Below are positions 34,386 to 43,944 of a DNA stretch of 64,000 bases, in pieces. How positions within the stretch are numbered: position 1 is the first letter of the stretch; each line of letters opens with the position of its first letter. The notes beneath the pieces were generated by a model. It did no database searches. It had not been told where the DNA came from and saw only the letters and a program-made list of their open reading frames with translations. The translations under genes and the position numbers were made by a program. Where the stretch lies: the NCBI RefSeq assembly GCF_001485435.1, contig NZ_BCMS01000001.1, forward strand, positions 2,675,501-2,739,500. Direction: 5' to 3'. Source of the DNA: Deinococcus grandis (GTDB lineage: Bacteria > Deinococcota > Deinococci > Deinococcales > Deinococcaceae).

Positions 34386-34391
34386 TACGCT
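34386..34391 (+). promoter_or_regulatory. -10 box TACGCT, leaderless type
   Basis: Six bases before ATG 34398. Confidence 0.5.
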
Positions 34392-34397
34392 GCCCCC

Positions 34398-35006
34398 ATG
34401 ACCACACCCAACCCCGTCAAACTGGCCATCGTCTACTACTCCACCTACGGCACCAACCACGCCATGGCCCACGCCGCCGCCGAGGCCGCCCGCGCCGCCG
34501 GCGCCGAGGTCCGCGTGCTGAAAGTCCCCGAGACCGCCCCGCAGGCCGTCATCGACACGCAGGACGCCTGGAAGGCCCAGCAGGAACGCACCGCCGACGT
34601 GCCCACCGCCACCCCCGCCGACCTCGAATGGGCCGACGCCTACCTGTTCAGCGCCCCCACCCGCTTCGGCGGCGCCGCCAGCCAGATGCGCGCCTTCATC
34701 GACACGCTCGGCGGCCTGTGGGGCACCGGGAAACTCGCCGACAAGACCTTCAGCGCCATGACCAGCGCCCAGAACCCCAACGGCGGCCAGGAAACCACCC
34801 TCCAGACCCTGTACATCACCGCCATGCACTGGGGCTCGATCATCGTCGCGCCCGGGTACACCGACCCCGCCATCTTCGCGTCCGGCGGCAACCCCTACGG
34901 CGCCAGCGTCACCGCGAACGGCCAGCCCCTCACGGGCGAGGACCTCGCCACCATCGCCCACCAGGCCCGGCGCCTCGTCGAGGTCACCGCGAAACTCAAG
35001 AACTGA
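34398..35006 (+). CDS. wrbA: NAD(P)H:quinone oxidoreductase, WrbA family
   Basis: A 202-residue flavodoxin-fold enzyme that reduces quinones by two electrons with FMN. The FMN phosphate loop is YYSTYGTNHAMA; FSAPTRFGGAASQMRAFIDTLGGLW is the WrbA signature, followed by SAQNPNGGQETTLQTLYITAMHWG. Length is typical (198-205). Preceded by a palindrome that may be a redox-responsive operator, and closed by a terminator shared with the convergent CAP-domain gene. Confidence 0.93.
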   Translation: MTTPNPVKLAIVYYSTYGTNHAMAHAAAEAARAAGAEVRVLKVPETAPQAVIDTQDAWKAQQERTADVPTATPADLEWADAYLFSAPTRFGGAASQMRAFIDTLGGLWGTGKLADKTFSAMTSAQNPNGGQETTLQTLYITAMHWGSIIVAPGYTDPAIFASGGNPYGASVTANGQPLTGEDLATIAHQARRLVEVTAKLKN

Positions 35007-35016
35007 CGATCCAACC

Positions 35017-35053
35017 CGGGAGGCCCGCACGGACATGACGTGCGGGCCTCCCG
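35017..35053. terminator. Bidirectional terminator hairpin
   Basis: A 14-bp stem CGGGAGGCCCGCAC (35017-35030)/GTGCGGGCCTCCCG (35040-35053) between convergent genes. Confidence 0.8.
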
Positions 35054-35072
35054 TTCACCATCCGGGCGGAAC

Positions 35073-35723
35073 CTACTCGTTCTCCCAGCCCGCGATGTTC
35101 AGCACCCAGAACGTCCCGGCCGCGCCGTCCACCCGCGCCACCGCGCCGTTCCCGATGTTCTCGAACAGCGCCCGGCAGTGCGACGGGCTGCCCTTCCACG
35201 CCGCGATCACCTCGGCAGGGTCCGTGAAGCCCTCACCGGCCGCGAGGCTCTCTTCGAACACCCACTTCACGTTCGCGGGCGGCACCGGCCGGTACCCGGC
35301 GTCCACCATCCGCTGCGACGGCACCCGGTTGTCCACCCGGCTGCGGTGCGGCAGTTCCAGCCGCCCGGACGCCGCCAGTTCCTGCCCGTACTGCGTCGCC
35401 GCCTTGTGCAGGTGACCCTCGAACTTCAGCTGCGCCGCCGCCGGGAACACCCCGCTCGGACACACCCCACCGCGCGCCCGCTCCGCATTGATGGCCGCCA
35501 GCATCTCCCGCTCCGCCTGGGACTGCGCAAAGCCCGGCAACGGCGCCCGGAGCGGCGTGAACGACGCCGACGTCGTATACGAGAAGTTCACGCCGTAGAA
35601 CCCGTCCTCCACCATCACCGTCACCGGCCCGTCCTCCACCCGCTCGGCATCCGGCGCGCCCCCACCCCCGCACCCCACCAGCACCGCCGACACCAGCCCC
35701 ACCACCCACCACGCACGCGTCAT
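35073..35723 (-). CDS. CAP (SCP/PR-1) domain lipoprotein
   Basis: A 216-residue exported protein starting at ATG 35723. Signal peptide with lipobox VLVGC (Cys18), then a glycine-rich linker. Residues ~70-215 are a CAP domain: MLAAINAERARGGV, LHKAATQYGQELAASG, the histidine-containing ELPHRSRVD, and WKGSPSHCRALFENIG. Bacterial CAP proteins (YkwD-like) act in the envelope by unknown means. A TACGCT -10 box is five bases from the start. Confidence 0.9.
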   Translation of the reverse strand: MTRAWWVVGLVSAVLVGCGGGGAPDAERVEDGPVTVMVEDGFYGVNFSYTTSASFTPLRAPLPGFAQSQAEREMLAAINAERARGGVCPSGVFPAAAQLKFEGHLHKAATQYGQELAASGRLELPHRSRVDNRVPSQRMVDAGYRPVPPANVKWVFEESLAAGEGFTDPAEVIAAWKGSPSHCRALFENIGNGAVARVDGAAGTFWVLNIAGWENE

Positions 35724-35728
35724 GCCCC

Positions 35729-35734
35729 AGCGTA
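35729..35734 (-). promoter_or_regulatory. -10 box TACGCT, leaderless type
   Basis: Minus-strand box five bases before ATG 35723. Confidence 0.5.
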
Positions 35735-35856
35735 GGCACACCACACCCCGCCCCGCTGCCTGATTTGACCACCCCGGGGGCGCACTCCCCCCCACCACAT
35801 GAACCCCGCATCCCACCCCACCGGACACCACCGCGCGCCCAGACCGGCCCAGCCGC

Positions 35857-35862
35857 TACCCT
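35857..35862 (+). promoter_or_regulatory. -10 box TACCCT, leaderless type
   Basis: Six bases before ATG 35869. Confidence 0.5.
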
Positions 35863-35868
35863 GCCCGC

Positions 35869-36690
<822 letters not shown>

Positions 36691-37189
36691 AAGGGAAGTG
36701 GGGAGTGGGTTGTGGGAAGTGGGAAAGGAGGCTGCTACGCAGCGGGAAGGGCAACACAGCTGCTTCGCAGGACCCCTCAGTCACCTACGGCGACAGCTCC
36801 CCTCCCTGCGGGCTCTGCGAGTCAAAGGGGAGCCTTGGACACATGCTTCTGCTGAAGCGAGAACAGTCGATCAGCGGCGCGAAGTGTCCTCCACGACAGC
36901 TAACCGCTGACTGCCCCCGGCCGTCGTGCGCGCAGCGCGCGGGCAAGCGACGGGGGCAAGAGATGGCGTCGAGGCCGGACCCGTCACCGCCCACAGCAAC
37001 TCCGCCGCGCCAGTCAAAACTCTTGCCTAGTGCAACGGAAGCCCCCCCGTCCCCCCTGGGGATGGGGGCTGGGGGGTGGGGCCACCCGCCGGGAAGCACA
37101 GCCCCCTGTCCCCGTCCGGGGAACTTTTCCCTCAAGCGTCCCGCCGCGCGTTATCGTGAGCCGTAAAACCATCCTCAGGAGGGATACCC
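36691..37189. other. 500-bp intergenic region with several palindromes
   Basis: No gene supported. It holds GGGAAGTGGG motifs at 36693-36702 and 36714-36723, an 8-bp hairpin GCTCCCCT (36796-36803)/AGGGGAGC (36826-36833), and a larger bulged hairpin at 36913-36957. CAGGAGGG just before 37190 is the ribosome site of mdh. Composition suggests stacked decayed small repeats. Confidence 0.5.
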
Positions 37190-38182
<993 letters not shown>

Positions 38183-38300
38183 ACACCTGCCGGGTGCCTG
38201 CACCCCGAGCGTAGCGAGCAGGCATGGTGAACGGCTGACGGAAGTGCAGCGACTGCGGGTAATGTTCCCGCAGTGGCGGAACTGAAGTCAGACGAGAGAT
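38183..38300 (+). repeat. Probable decayed palindromic element after mdh
   Basis: Begins directly after the TAA stop of mdh. CCCCGAGCGTAGCGAGCAGGC resembles, with a few changes, the conserved middle of the TACGGA elements, and the hairpin CTGCGGG-TAATGTT-CCCGCAG has nearly the same loop as hairpin two of copy 1 (TGATGTT). Terminal repeats are not recognisable, so this may also be only a terminator with chance similarity. Confidence 0.35.
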
Positions 38301-38338
38301 TGAGGGAGCGGATGGCCTGAGGGTCGTCCGCTTCTTCT

Positions 38339-38545
38339 ATGGTCTCGGTGCAGCGCGAGGCGCCGGACCCGGCGTCTCTCCCGGCCCTGAAGGCGGACGT
38401 GCTGGCGCGGCTGGGGGGCGCGATCCGGTCGCTGGAGGACCGGCACGCGGCGCTGGGCGCGCAGCTGGAGCGGGCCCGGGCGCTGGAACGCATGGTGCAG
38501 GAGAACGCGTTCGGGCAGTCCGGACCGGGGTCGCCGCCCAGCTGA
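38339..38545 (+). CDS. Small coiled-coil protein, hypothetical
   Basis: A 68-residue protein dominated by one long helix (LKADVLARLGGAIRSLEDRH, ALGAQLERARALERMVQENA). No family recognised. There is no clear ribosome site, but codon use matches neighbours and a TCTATGGT stretch overlaps the start, so a leaderless origin is possible. Confidence 0.45.
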   Translation: MVSVQREAPDPASLPALKADVLARLGGAIRSLEDRHAALGAQLERARALERMVQENAFGQSGPGSPPS

Positions 38546-38712
38546 TGTTCATGGGATCTTCACGGTTGCGCGCCGAGGTGATCCGGTTTCCGGCGGAGTG
38601 CATAGAGCTGATCAGAGCGACACGATCAGCAAGCCCGGGGCAGGAATCCGCCTGCGCCGGTGGGGGTGTCCTCGTGTCCGAACCGTTTCTTTCACCTTCT
38701 GGAGGGATCACC

Positions 38713-39630
38713 ATGTCCGACGCCATGAACCGCCGTAAGTTCCTCGGGGCCGCCGGGGCCGTCACCGCCACCGGTCTGCTCGCCGGCTGCACGCCCGCCC
38801 TGAGCGCCACGCCCAAGGCGAACCTGGACGCCATGATCTTCAACTTCGCGCTGAACCTCGAGTACCTGGAAGCGGCGTTCTACCTGGCGGCCGTGGGCCG
38901 CCTGCAGGAACTGGACGCCGCGGGTGGCGACAGCAGCAAGGTCATCCTGCCTGCGGGCTTCACCGGCAAGAACGGGAACGGCGTGCCGTTCGCGTCCGCC
39001 GACGTGCGCGCCTACGCCGAGGAGATCGCCACGGACGAGCTGAACCACGTGAAGGTCATCCGCAAGGTGCTGGGGGCCGCGGCTGTCGCGCAGCCCACCC
39101 TGGACCTGGGTCCGGCGTTCGTCGCGGCGGGCAAGGCCGCGTCGGGCGGGGCCATCGCGAACTTCAACCCCTTCGCGAACGACCTGTTCTTCCTGCACGG
39201 CGCGTTCATCTTCGAGGACGTGGGCGTCAGCGCGTACAAGGGCGCGGCGCGCCTGCTGACCGACACGAGCGCGGGCGGCAACCTGGAGAACGCGGCGGGC
39301 ATCCTGGCCGTCGAGGCGTACCACTCGGGCATGATCCGCACCCTGCTGTACCAGCAGCGCAACACGGACGTCACGGCCAGCCTGAAGGTCAGTGACGTCG
39401 TGCAGGCGATCAGCAACCTGCGTGACAGCGTGGACGGCGACACGGACGTGGATCAGGGCATCGTCGAGGGCGGCAAGGCGAACATCGTCCTGGCCGACGC
39501 GAACGGCATCGCGTACAGCCGCACGCCCCGTCAGGTGGGGAACATCGTGTTCCTCGCGCCCGGCGCGACGAAGGGTGGCTTCTACCCCGACGGCCTCAGC
39601 GGAAACTTCAGCGCGATCCTGGCACTGTAA
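38713..39630 (+). CDS. Ferritin-like (DUF4439/Ferritin_2) Tat-exported protein
   Basis: A 305-residue protein whose start ATG 38713 follows GGAGGG. NRRKFLGAAGAV is a Tat signal and LLAGC a lipobox, so it is exported folded, possibly with metal, and lipidated. The ferritin-like four-helix domain follows: NFALNLEYLEAAFYLAA, ATDELNHVKVIRKVLG, FIFEDVGVSAYKGAA and AVEAYHSGMIRTLLYQQ carry Glu/His metal candidates. Homologues are widespread in Deinococcus and link to desiccation or stress in related taxa; the activity is unproven. A U-tract terminator follows. Confidence 0.9.
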   Translation: MSDAMNRRKFLGAAGAVTATGLLAGCTPALSATPKANLDAMIFNFALNLEYLEAAFYLAAVGRLQELDAAGGDSSKVILPAGFTGKNGNGVPFASADVRAYAEEIATDELNHVKVIRKVLGAAAVAQPTLDLGPAFVAAGKAASGGAIANFNPFANDLFFLHGAFIFEDVGVSAYKGAARLLTDTSAGGNLENAAGILAVEAYHSGMIRTLLYQQRNTDVTASLKVSDVVQAISNLRDSVDGDTDVDQGIVEGGKANIVLADANGIAYSRTPRQVGNIVFLAPGATKGGFYPDGLSGNFSAILAL

Positions 39631-39646
39631 GGCACACGCCGTTCAG

Positions 39647-39686
39647 GGGAAGGGGAGCCGCGACCGGCTCCCCTCTTCCCTTTTTT
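39647..39686 (+). terminator. Intrinsic terminator after the ferritin-like gene
   Basis: Stem GGGAA/GGGGAGCCG with CGGCTCCCC/TTCCC (two-base bulge) at 39647-39680, followed by six T residues. Lies before the convergent aminopeptidase end. Confidence 0.85.
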
Positions 39687-39693
39687 CTGTTCC

Positions 39694-40941
39694 TTACAGC
39701 CCCTCGATGACCCACTCGCCCGCGCGCATCAGCGGCTCGCGGGTGCCGTCCTTCGTGATGCCGTCCACGTCGGTGGCGGGCGTGCCGATCATCCAGTCCA
39801 CGTGGATCAGGCTGTCGTGGTTCCCGCCCGCCGCGTCCAGCGTGGCGGGGTCGGTGCCGCCCTGCACGTTCGTGGGGTAGCAGCGGCCCAGCGCGATGTG
39901 CGACGCGGCGTTCTCGTCGAACAGGGTGTTCAGGAACAGCGTCCCGGTCTGCGCGACGGGCGCGCTGGCGGGCACCAGGGCCACCTCGCCCAGGCGGGCG
40001 GCGCCCTCGTCGGTGGCGATCAGGGCTTTCAGGGTCTCCTCGCCGCGCGTGGCGCTGACCTCGACGGCGCGCCCAGCCTCGAAACGCATGCGGATGCCCT
40101 CGATGAGCTGCCCGCGCGCACTCAGGGGCTTGCTGGCGACCGCCACACCATCCACGCGGTCACGGTGCGGGGCGGTGAAGACCTCGTCGGTGGGGAGGTT
40201 CGGGACGCCGCGCACGCCGTTCTGCGCGGTTTCCGCACCGCCCTGCCACACGTGGTTCCGGGCGAGGCCCACGGTCAGGTCGGTGCCCAGGTCGCTGCGC
40301 AGGTGCACGGCGGCGTACTGTTTGCCGTTCAGGTGGGTGGTCAGGCGCTGAAGGCGGGTCAGGTGCGCGTCCCACGCGGCGACCGGGTCGGGCTGATCCG
40401 CGCGGGTCACCGTGAAGATGTCGTCCCACAGGCGGGCCACGGCCTCGTCCTGCGGCAGGTCCGGGTACACGCGGGCGGCCCAGGCGGGCGTGGCCATCGC
40501 GCCGACCGTCCAGTTCACGCGGAAGCTGCCGCTCGCCTCGCTGACCCGGCGCATGGCCTGCGCGGTGGCCTTGCTGCGCGCCGCGATCCGCGCGGGGTCC
40601 ACGCCCGCCAGCAGCGAGGGGTCCTCACCGATGATCCCGATGGACGCGTACCCGTCTTCCACCATCGCCTCGGCTTCCTGCGCGAACCACGCGGGCAGGT
40701 ACTGCACGGCGTCGTCGGTGCCGTCCTCGAACAGCGCGAGGTTCAGGTGCGGGTCCAGGTACGTGACGCGCACGTCCTGCGCCCCGGCCCGGTACGCGGC
40801 GCGCGCCACCAGCCGCACCAGTTCGGTCGCCTCGACGGGCGCGCTGATGCGGACCCGGCCACCCTGCGGGAGGTTCACGCCGGTCCGGACAAGCAGTTCG
40901 GCGTAGCGCGCCAGTCGCGTCTGAAAATCAGTTGAGGTCAT
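39694..40941 (-). CDS. M29 family aminopeptidase (AmpS/aminopeptidase T)
   Basis: A 415-residue cytosolic metallopeptidase. The thermophilic aminopeptidase family is seen in RYAELLVRTGVNLPQGGRV, then NLPTDEVFTAPHRDRVDGV (metal-binding Glu), GEVALVP, FLNTLFDENAASHIALGRCYP and HVDWMIGT (His/Asp ligands). It releases N-terminal residues from peptides using two metal ions. Start ATG 40941 sits seven bases after a TAGAGT -10 box and 11 bases from the ArsR gene end. Confidence 0.93.
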   Translation of the reverse strand: MTSTDFQTRLARYAELLVRTGVNLPQGGRVRISAPVEATELVRLVARAAYRAGAQDVRVTYLDPHLNLALFEDGTDDAVQYLPAWFAQEAEAMVEDGYASIGIIGEDPSLLAGVDPARIAARSKATAQAMRRVSEASGSFRVNWTVGAMATPAWAARVYPDLPQDEAVARLWDDIFTVTRADQPDPVAAWDAHLTRLQRLTTHLNGKQYAAVHLRSDLGTDLTVGLARNHVWQGGAETAQNGVRGVPNLPTDEVFTAPHRDRVDGVAVASKPLSARGQLIEGIRMRFEAGRAVEVSATRGEETLKALIATDEGAARLGEVALVPASAPVAQTGTLFLNTLFDENAASHIALGRCYPTNVQGGTDPATLDAAGGNHDSLIHVDWMIGTPATDVDGITKDGTREPLMRAGEWVIEGL

Positions 40942-40948
40942 GACCGTC

Positions 40949-40954
40949 ACTCTA
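40949..40954 (-). promoter_or_regulatory. -10 box TAGAGT, leaderless type
   Basis: Minus-strand box seven bases before ATG 40941; overlaps the 3' end of the preceding gene. Confidence 0.45.
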
Positions 40955-41533
40955 CCCGGCGTCCCCGGGGGAAGCGGGATCGGCGTCCGCTGCGGGCCGC
41001 CAGTACACGCCCCGTTCGCGGTTCAGGACGCCCAGGCCGATCATCTCGCGGCGCAGGGTGGACACGTCGGCGTACACGTCGCCCAGGATGGCGTTCACCT
41101 CGGCTTCCGGGTAGTGGCGGCCGTGCTCGAACAGGGTGACGAGTTCGTGCAGGATGACGTCCTTCTTCTTGCGCTGGGCGGGCAGGGTGGTCAGGCGGCC
41201 GCCTTTCAGGAAGGCGCGCAGCACGCGGTCGCGGTAGGGGTCGTCGGGCGTGGGGGCGGGGGCGGCGCCGCGCACGACGTCCGCGAGGTTCAGGTCCAGC
41301 GCGGCGGCGTGCGCGCGGTGCAGGCGGTGGTGGCCGTCTTTGCGGGTGAGGATCAGTCCGGCCTCGGTGAGATGCGCGAGGTGGTGGCTGACGGTGGCGG
41401 GCGCGAGGTTCATCAGGCGGGCGAGTTCGTCGCCGCTGGCCTCGCGCGTCCAGACGAGGCGCAGCAGGCTGAGGCGTGCGGGGTGGGACAGCGCGCGGAA
41501 CAGCGCGGCGCGGGCGGTGAGGTCGGCGCTCAT
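40952..41533 (-). CDS. ArsR-type regulator with DUF2087 domain
   Basis: A 193-residue regulator. Residues 5-90 are an ArsR winged helix (ALFRALSHPARLSLLRLVW, LAPATVSHHLAHLTEAGLI). Residues ~100-180 are DUF2087 (DRVLRAFLKGGRLTTLPAQRKKK, LFEHGRHYPEAEVNAIL). The CxC metal site of classic ArsR proteins is absent, so a non-metal signal is likely. It is the second gene after a small protein, and paired TTCGA-N6-TCGAA sites upstream of the operon are candidate operators. Confidence 0.9.
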   Translation of the reverse strand: MSADLTARAALFRALSHPARLSLLRLVWTREASGDELARLMNLAPATVSHHLAHLTEAGLILTRKDGHHRLHRAHAAALDLNLADVVRGAAPAPTPDDPYRDRVLRAFLKGGRLTTLPAQRKKKDVILHELVTLFEHGRHYPEAEVNAILGDVYADVSTLRREMIGLGVLNRERGVYWRPAADADPASPGDAG

Positions 41534-41772
41534 GGGCGGGGTTCGCGGGGCCAGGGGCGGGTGCCGTGCGCGGCGCGGTGCGCGCCCTCGTAGATGCCCA
41601 GCGCGGCGTTCAGAGTGTCCAGGCGGGCCTGCGCGCGGGCCTGATCGGCGGCGTTCCCGGCGGCGCAGGCGAGGCGCAGGTCGCGTTCGGCGTTCGTGCG
41701 GATGCCCGTCACGAGGCGGTGGTACAGGGCGTTCATGCGGGCCTGTGGGGTGGGGTCGGCAGTGTCAGTCAT
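41530..41772 (-). CDS. Small protein preceding the ArsR-DUF2087 gene
   Basis: An 80-residue helical protein (ARMNALYHRLVTGIRTNAERD, AARLDTLNAALGIYEGAH-like). No family recognised. GAGGATCG before the ATG gives the ribosome site, and ATGA overlap couples it to the regulator. It may be the regulator's partner or simply the leading gene of an autoregulated operon. Confidence 0.65.
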   Translation of the reverse strand: MTDTADPTPQARMNALYHRLVTGIRTNAERDLRLACAAGNAADQARAQARLDTLNAALGIYEGAHRAAHGTRPWPREPRP

Positions 41773-41788
41773 TTCGATCCTCCTCGAA
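41773..41788. promoter_or_regulatory. Candidate ArsR-DUF2087 operator 1
   Basis: TTCGATCCTCCTCGAA, an inverted repeat TTCGA-N6-TCGAA, directly before the operon start and overlapping its ribosome site. Confidence 0.6.
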
Positions 41789-41801
41789 TCATCATGACCG
41801 G

Positions 41802-41817
41802 TTCGATGCCTGTCGAA
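41802..41817. promoter_or_regulatory. Candidate ArsR-DUF2087 operator 2
   Basis: TTCGATGCCTGTCGAA repeats the same TTCGA-N6-TCGAA pattern 29 bp from site 1, so two regulator dimers could bind on nearly the same helix face. Confidence 0.6.
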
Positions 41818-41861
41818 ATAAGCCGGATGGCGCAGTGCCCCCGCTCGGTCCGGGCCGGGCG

Positions 41862-42344
41862 TTACCAGCCCTCGATCTGCCGCCCCGCCTCGAACGCCGC
41901 GACACCCGCCGCCACGCTCAGGTTCAGGCTGCGGCCCCCGCCCGGCTGCGGCAGCTTCAGCTTCGGCAGCGCGTCGCGCAGCCACGCGGGCAGCCCGCGC
42001 GATTCCGGACCGAACAGCAGGTAATCGCCCCGCCGGAAACCCGCGCGGGTGTGCAGGTCGGTGGCGTGCGTGCTGAACGCCCACACCCGCGCGCCCGCCC
42101 CCAGCGTGCCCTGGAAGGCCGTCCAGCTGGCGTGCTCGTGCAGCGTCACGCCCTCCAGGTAATCCATCACCGCGCGGCGGAACTCCCGGTCGTGCAGGTG
42201 GAAGCCGAACGGGCGGATCAGGTGCAGGTCCGCGCCCAGCACCGCGCACGTCCGCGCGACGTTCCCGACGTTCCCGGCCTTCTCCGGCTCGAACAGCACC
42301 ACCCGCAGCAGCGGCCCCTCCCTGCCCGGCGCCGCGTCACTCAC
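41862..42344 (-). CDS. SPOUT methyltransferase, TrmL-like
   Basis: A 160-residue knotted SPOUT RNA methyltransferase. VVLFEPEKAGNVGNVARTCAV is motif 1; LLFGPESRGLP and LKLPQPGGGRSLNLSVAAGVAA form the SAM-binding knot, as in TrmL, which 2'-O-methylates the wobble nucleotide of certain tRNAs. Length equals TrmL (157). It overlaps ispF by eight bases. Confidence 0.9.
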   Translation of the reverse strand: MSDAAPGREGPLLRVVLFEPEKAGNVGNVARTCAVLGADLHLIRPFGFHLHDREFRRAVMDYLEGVTLHEHASWTAFQGTLGAGARVWAFSTHATDLHTRAGFRRGDYLLFGPESRGLPAWLRDALPKLKLPQPGGGRSLNLSVAAGVAAFEAGRQIEGW

Positions 42345-42855
42345 CGCCGACCCCCGGCGCCGCCTCCACGCGGGCCAGCAGCCGGGCCAGCAGCACGGTC
42401 GCGCGCGTCTGCACGTGCAGCGGCGCCAGACCCTCCGACGTCTTGAAACTGACGCCCACGTCCCCTGGCGGCAGCGAGAGCAGCGCCGCGACCGACCGGG
42501 CGATCTCGGCGCGCAGCGGCCCCAGCTTCGGGCGGTCCAGCGTCACCACGACCGCCACGTTCACCGGCACCCAGCCGCGCTCCCTCACCAGCGCCAGCGC
42601 CCGCTCCACGATCACGCGCGAATCCATCCCACGCCACTGCTCGGCGGTATCCGGAAAGTACCCCCCGATATCGCCCAGCGCCAGCCCCGACAGCAGGGCG
42701 TCGGCGACCACGTGCAGCACCGCGTCCCCGTCACTGTGCGCCACCGCACCCAGCGCCGCGTGCGGGACGTCCACGCCGCCCAGCACCAGCCGCCGCCCCG
42801 CCTCCAGACGGTGCGCGTCCTCCCCGAACCCAACCCTGAACGGCCACGAACTCAT
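42337..42855 (-). CDS. ispF: 2-C-methyl-D-erythritol 2,4-cyclodiphosphate synthase
   Basis: A 172-residue IspF of the MEP isoprenoid pathway. FGEDAHRLEAGRRLVLGGV has the metal-binding Asp and His, HSDGDAVLHVVADALL the third ligand region, and GDIGGYFPDT the nucleotide loop; SFKTSEGLAPL lies near the C-terminus. The usual family start (GxGxDxHxF) has Glu for Tyr or Phe at one position. ATG 42855 follows a TACACT -10 box by six bases. Confidence 0.95.
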   Translation of the reverse strand: MSSWPFRVGFGEDAHRLEAGRRLVLGGVDVPHAALGAVAHSDGDAVLHVVADALLSGLALGDIGGYFPDTAEQWRGMDSRVIVERALALVRERGWVPVNVAVVVTLDRPKLGPLRAEIARSVAALLSLPPGDVGVSFKTSEGLAPLHVQTRATVLLARLLARVEAAPGVGGE

Positions 42856-42861
42856 GCCCGG

Positions 42862-42867
42862 AGTGTA
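42862..42867 (-). promoter_or_regulatory. -10 box TACACT, leaderless type
   Basis: Minus-strand box six bases before ATG 42855. Confidence 0.5.
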
Positions 42868-43023
42868 GCCCGCCCACACCCACAGTCCAGTCTGAAAGCG
42901 CAGCCCGGCACGTCACTTCCTGACGCGCCCGCGTCGCACCATCGGCATAACGCCCCATTAACGCCCCACCCGGCATGCTGCCCCCACAGCAACCCCACAC
43001 CCCCACTCCCAGGGAGACCCAGC

Positions 43024-43788
43024 ATGACCCACCTGCACCTCGAAGACGACCTGTTCCACCTGCTGCCCCTGCCCGGCCTGCGCTGGCCCGCCCACGCCCC
43101 CACGCACGCCCAGCCCAACCCCGCCTACCAGCGCACCTACCACCCCGGCGCCCTGCCCGCCCCCGTCACCACCTGGGCGGACGGCACCCACCAGACCCGC
43201 CTGCTCACCCACACCGGCGAGCGGCGCGTGTGCCGCCTGAACCTCCGCAGCCTCCCGAACGGGGACCGAATCCTGCTCATCGAGGACGTCCACAGCTACC
43301 ACCTCGACCCCGTCACGCACCTGCCCGACCGGGACGCGCTGCTGCACGACGCCGCCCAGACGCACGGCGTCACCACCCTCGCCACGCTGCGCCTGCCCCC
43401 CCTGCACGACCACCGCCGCCAGCTGGGCGACGCGCCCGTCGATCAGGCCCTGCGCCGCGCCGCACGCGAACTGAAAACCGCCGCGCGCGACTGGAACGCC
43501 AGCGCGTACCGCACCGGCACGCACGACTTCACCCTCCTGAGCCCCCAGCCCCTCACGCCCGACCAGCTCGCCCCGGTCACGCGGCGCATCCACGCGCACC
43601 TGAGCGCCCTGGGCCGCACCGCCGAACCCAGAGTCGGCCTGAGCGACGCCCCGCACGACGGCCGCACCCTGGCCGACCTGCTCACCGCCGCGCAGGACCG
43701 CGCCGGAACCCACCCCACCCGCCGCCCCCTGGACAGCCTGAAACGCCTCCTGAACCCCACCCCCACCCACCCCATGCTCGCCCTGTAA
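43024..43788 (+). CDS. Degenerate GGDEF-domain protein
   Basis: A 254-residue protein from ATG 43024 after AGGGAGA. Residues ~95-235 follow a GGDEF fold: DPVTHLPDRDALLHDAA corresponds to the TDPLTGLPNR start, and YRTGTHDFTLL to the catalytic RxGGDEFxLL strand, so GGDEF has become TGTHDF. Cyclase activity is therefore unlikely; it may bind GTP or c-di-GMP or serve as a scaffold. The N-terminal 90 residues are unclassified. Its TAA stop (43786-43788) is the target repeat of the next element. Confidence 0.75.
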   Translation: MTHLHLEDDLFHLLPLPGLRWPAHAPTHAQPNPAYQRTYHPGALPAPVTTWADGTHQTRLLTHTGERRVCRLNLRSLPNGDRILLIEDVHSYHLDPVTHLPDRDALLHDAAQTHGVTTLATLRLPPLHDHRRQLGDAPVDQALRRAARELKTAARDWNASAYRTGTHDFTLLSPQPLTPDQLAPVTRRIHAHLSALGRTAEPRVGLSDAPHDGRTLADLLTAAQDRAGTHPTRRPLDSLKRLLNPTPTHPMLAL

Positions 43789-43922
43789 TACGGACTCCGG
43801 TTGAATGGTTTGCAAAAACCGTTCAACCCGAGCGGATGCGAGAAGGAGCGAAGCGGGTTCCGGGCGTGGAGTTGGCAGATCGGTGGAGTTCCGATCTGTC
43901 AACGAAACAGACGGAATCCGTA
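43789..43922 (+). mobile_element. TACGGA palindromic element, copy 4 at a stop codon
   Basis: 134 bp flanked by TAA at 43786-43788 (stop of the upstream gene) and 43923-43925. Hairpin one has drifted to TTGAATGG/CCGTTCAA, still pairing with one T-G wobble; hairpin two is the CAGATCGG/CCGATCTG type. Confidence 0.85.
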
Positions 43923-43944
43923 TAACCCCGTCACGGAGCCCCGC

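Noticed and set aside
36796..36833. Hairpin after the enoyl-CoA hydratase as a member of the TNA element family
   Set aside because: It lacks the shared middle segment and flanking TNA repeats; its core looks like a separate REP-type palindrome.
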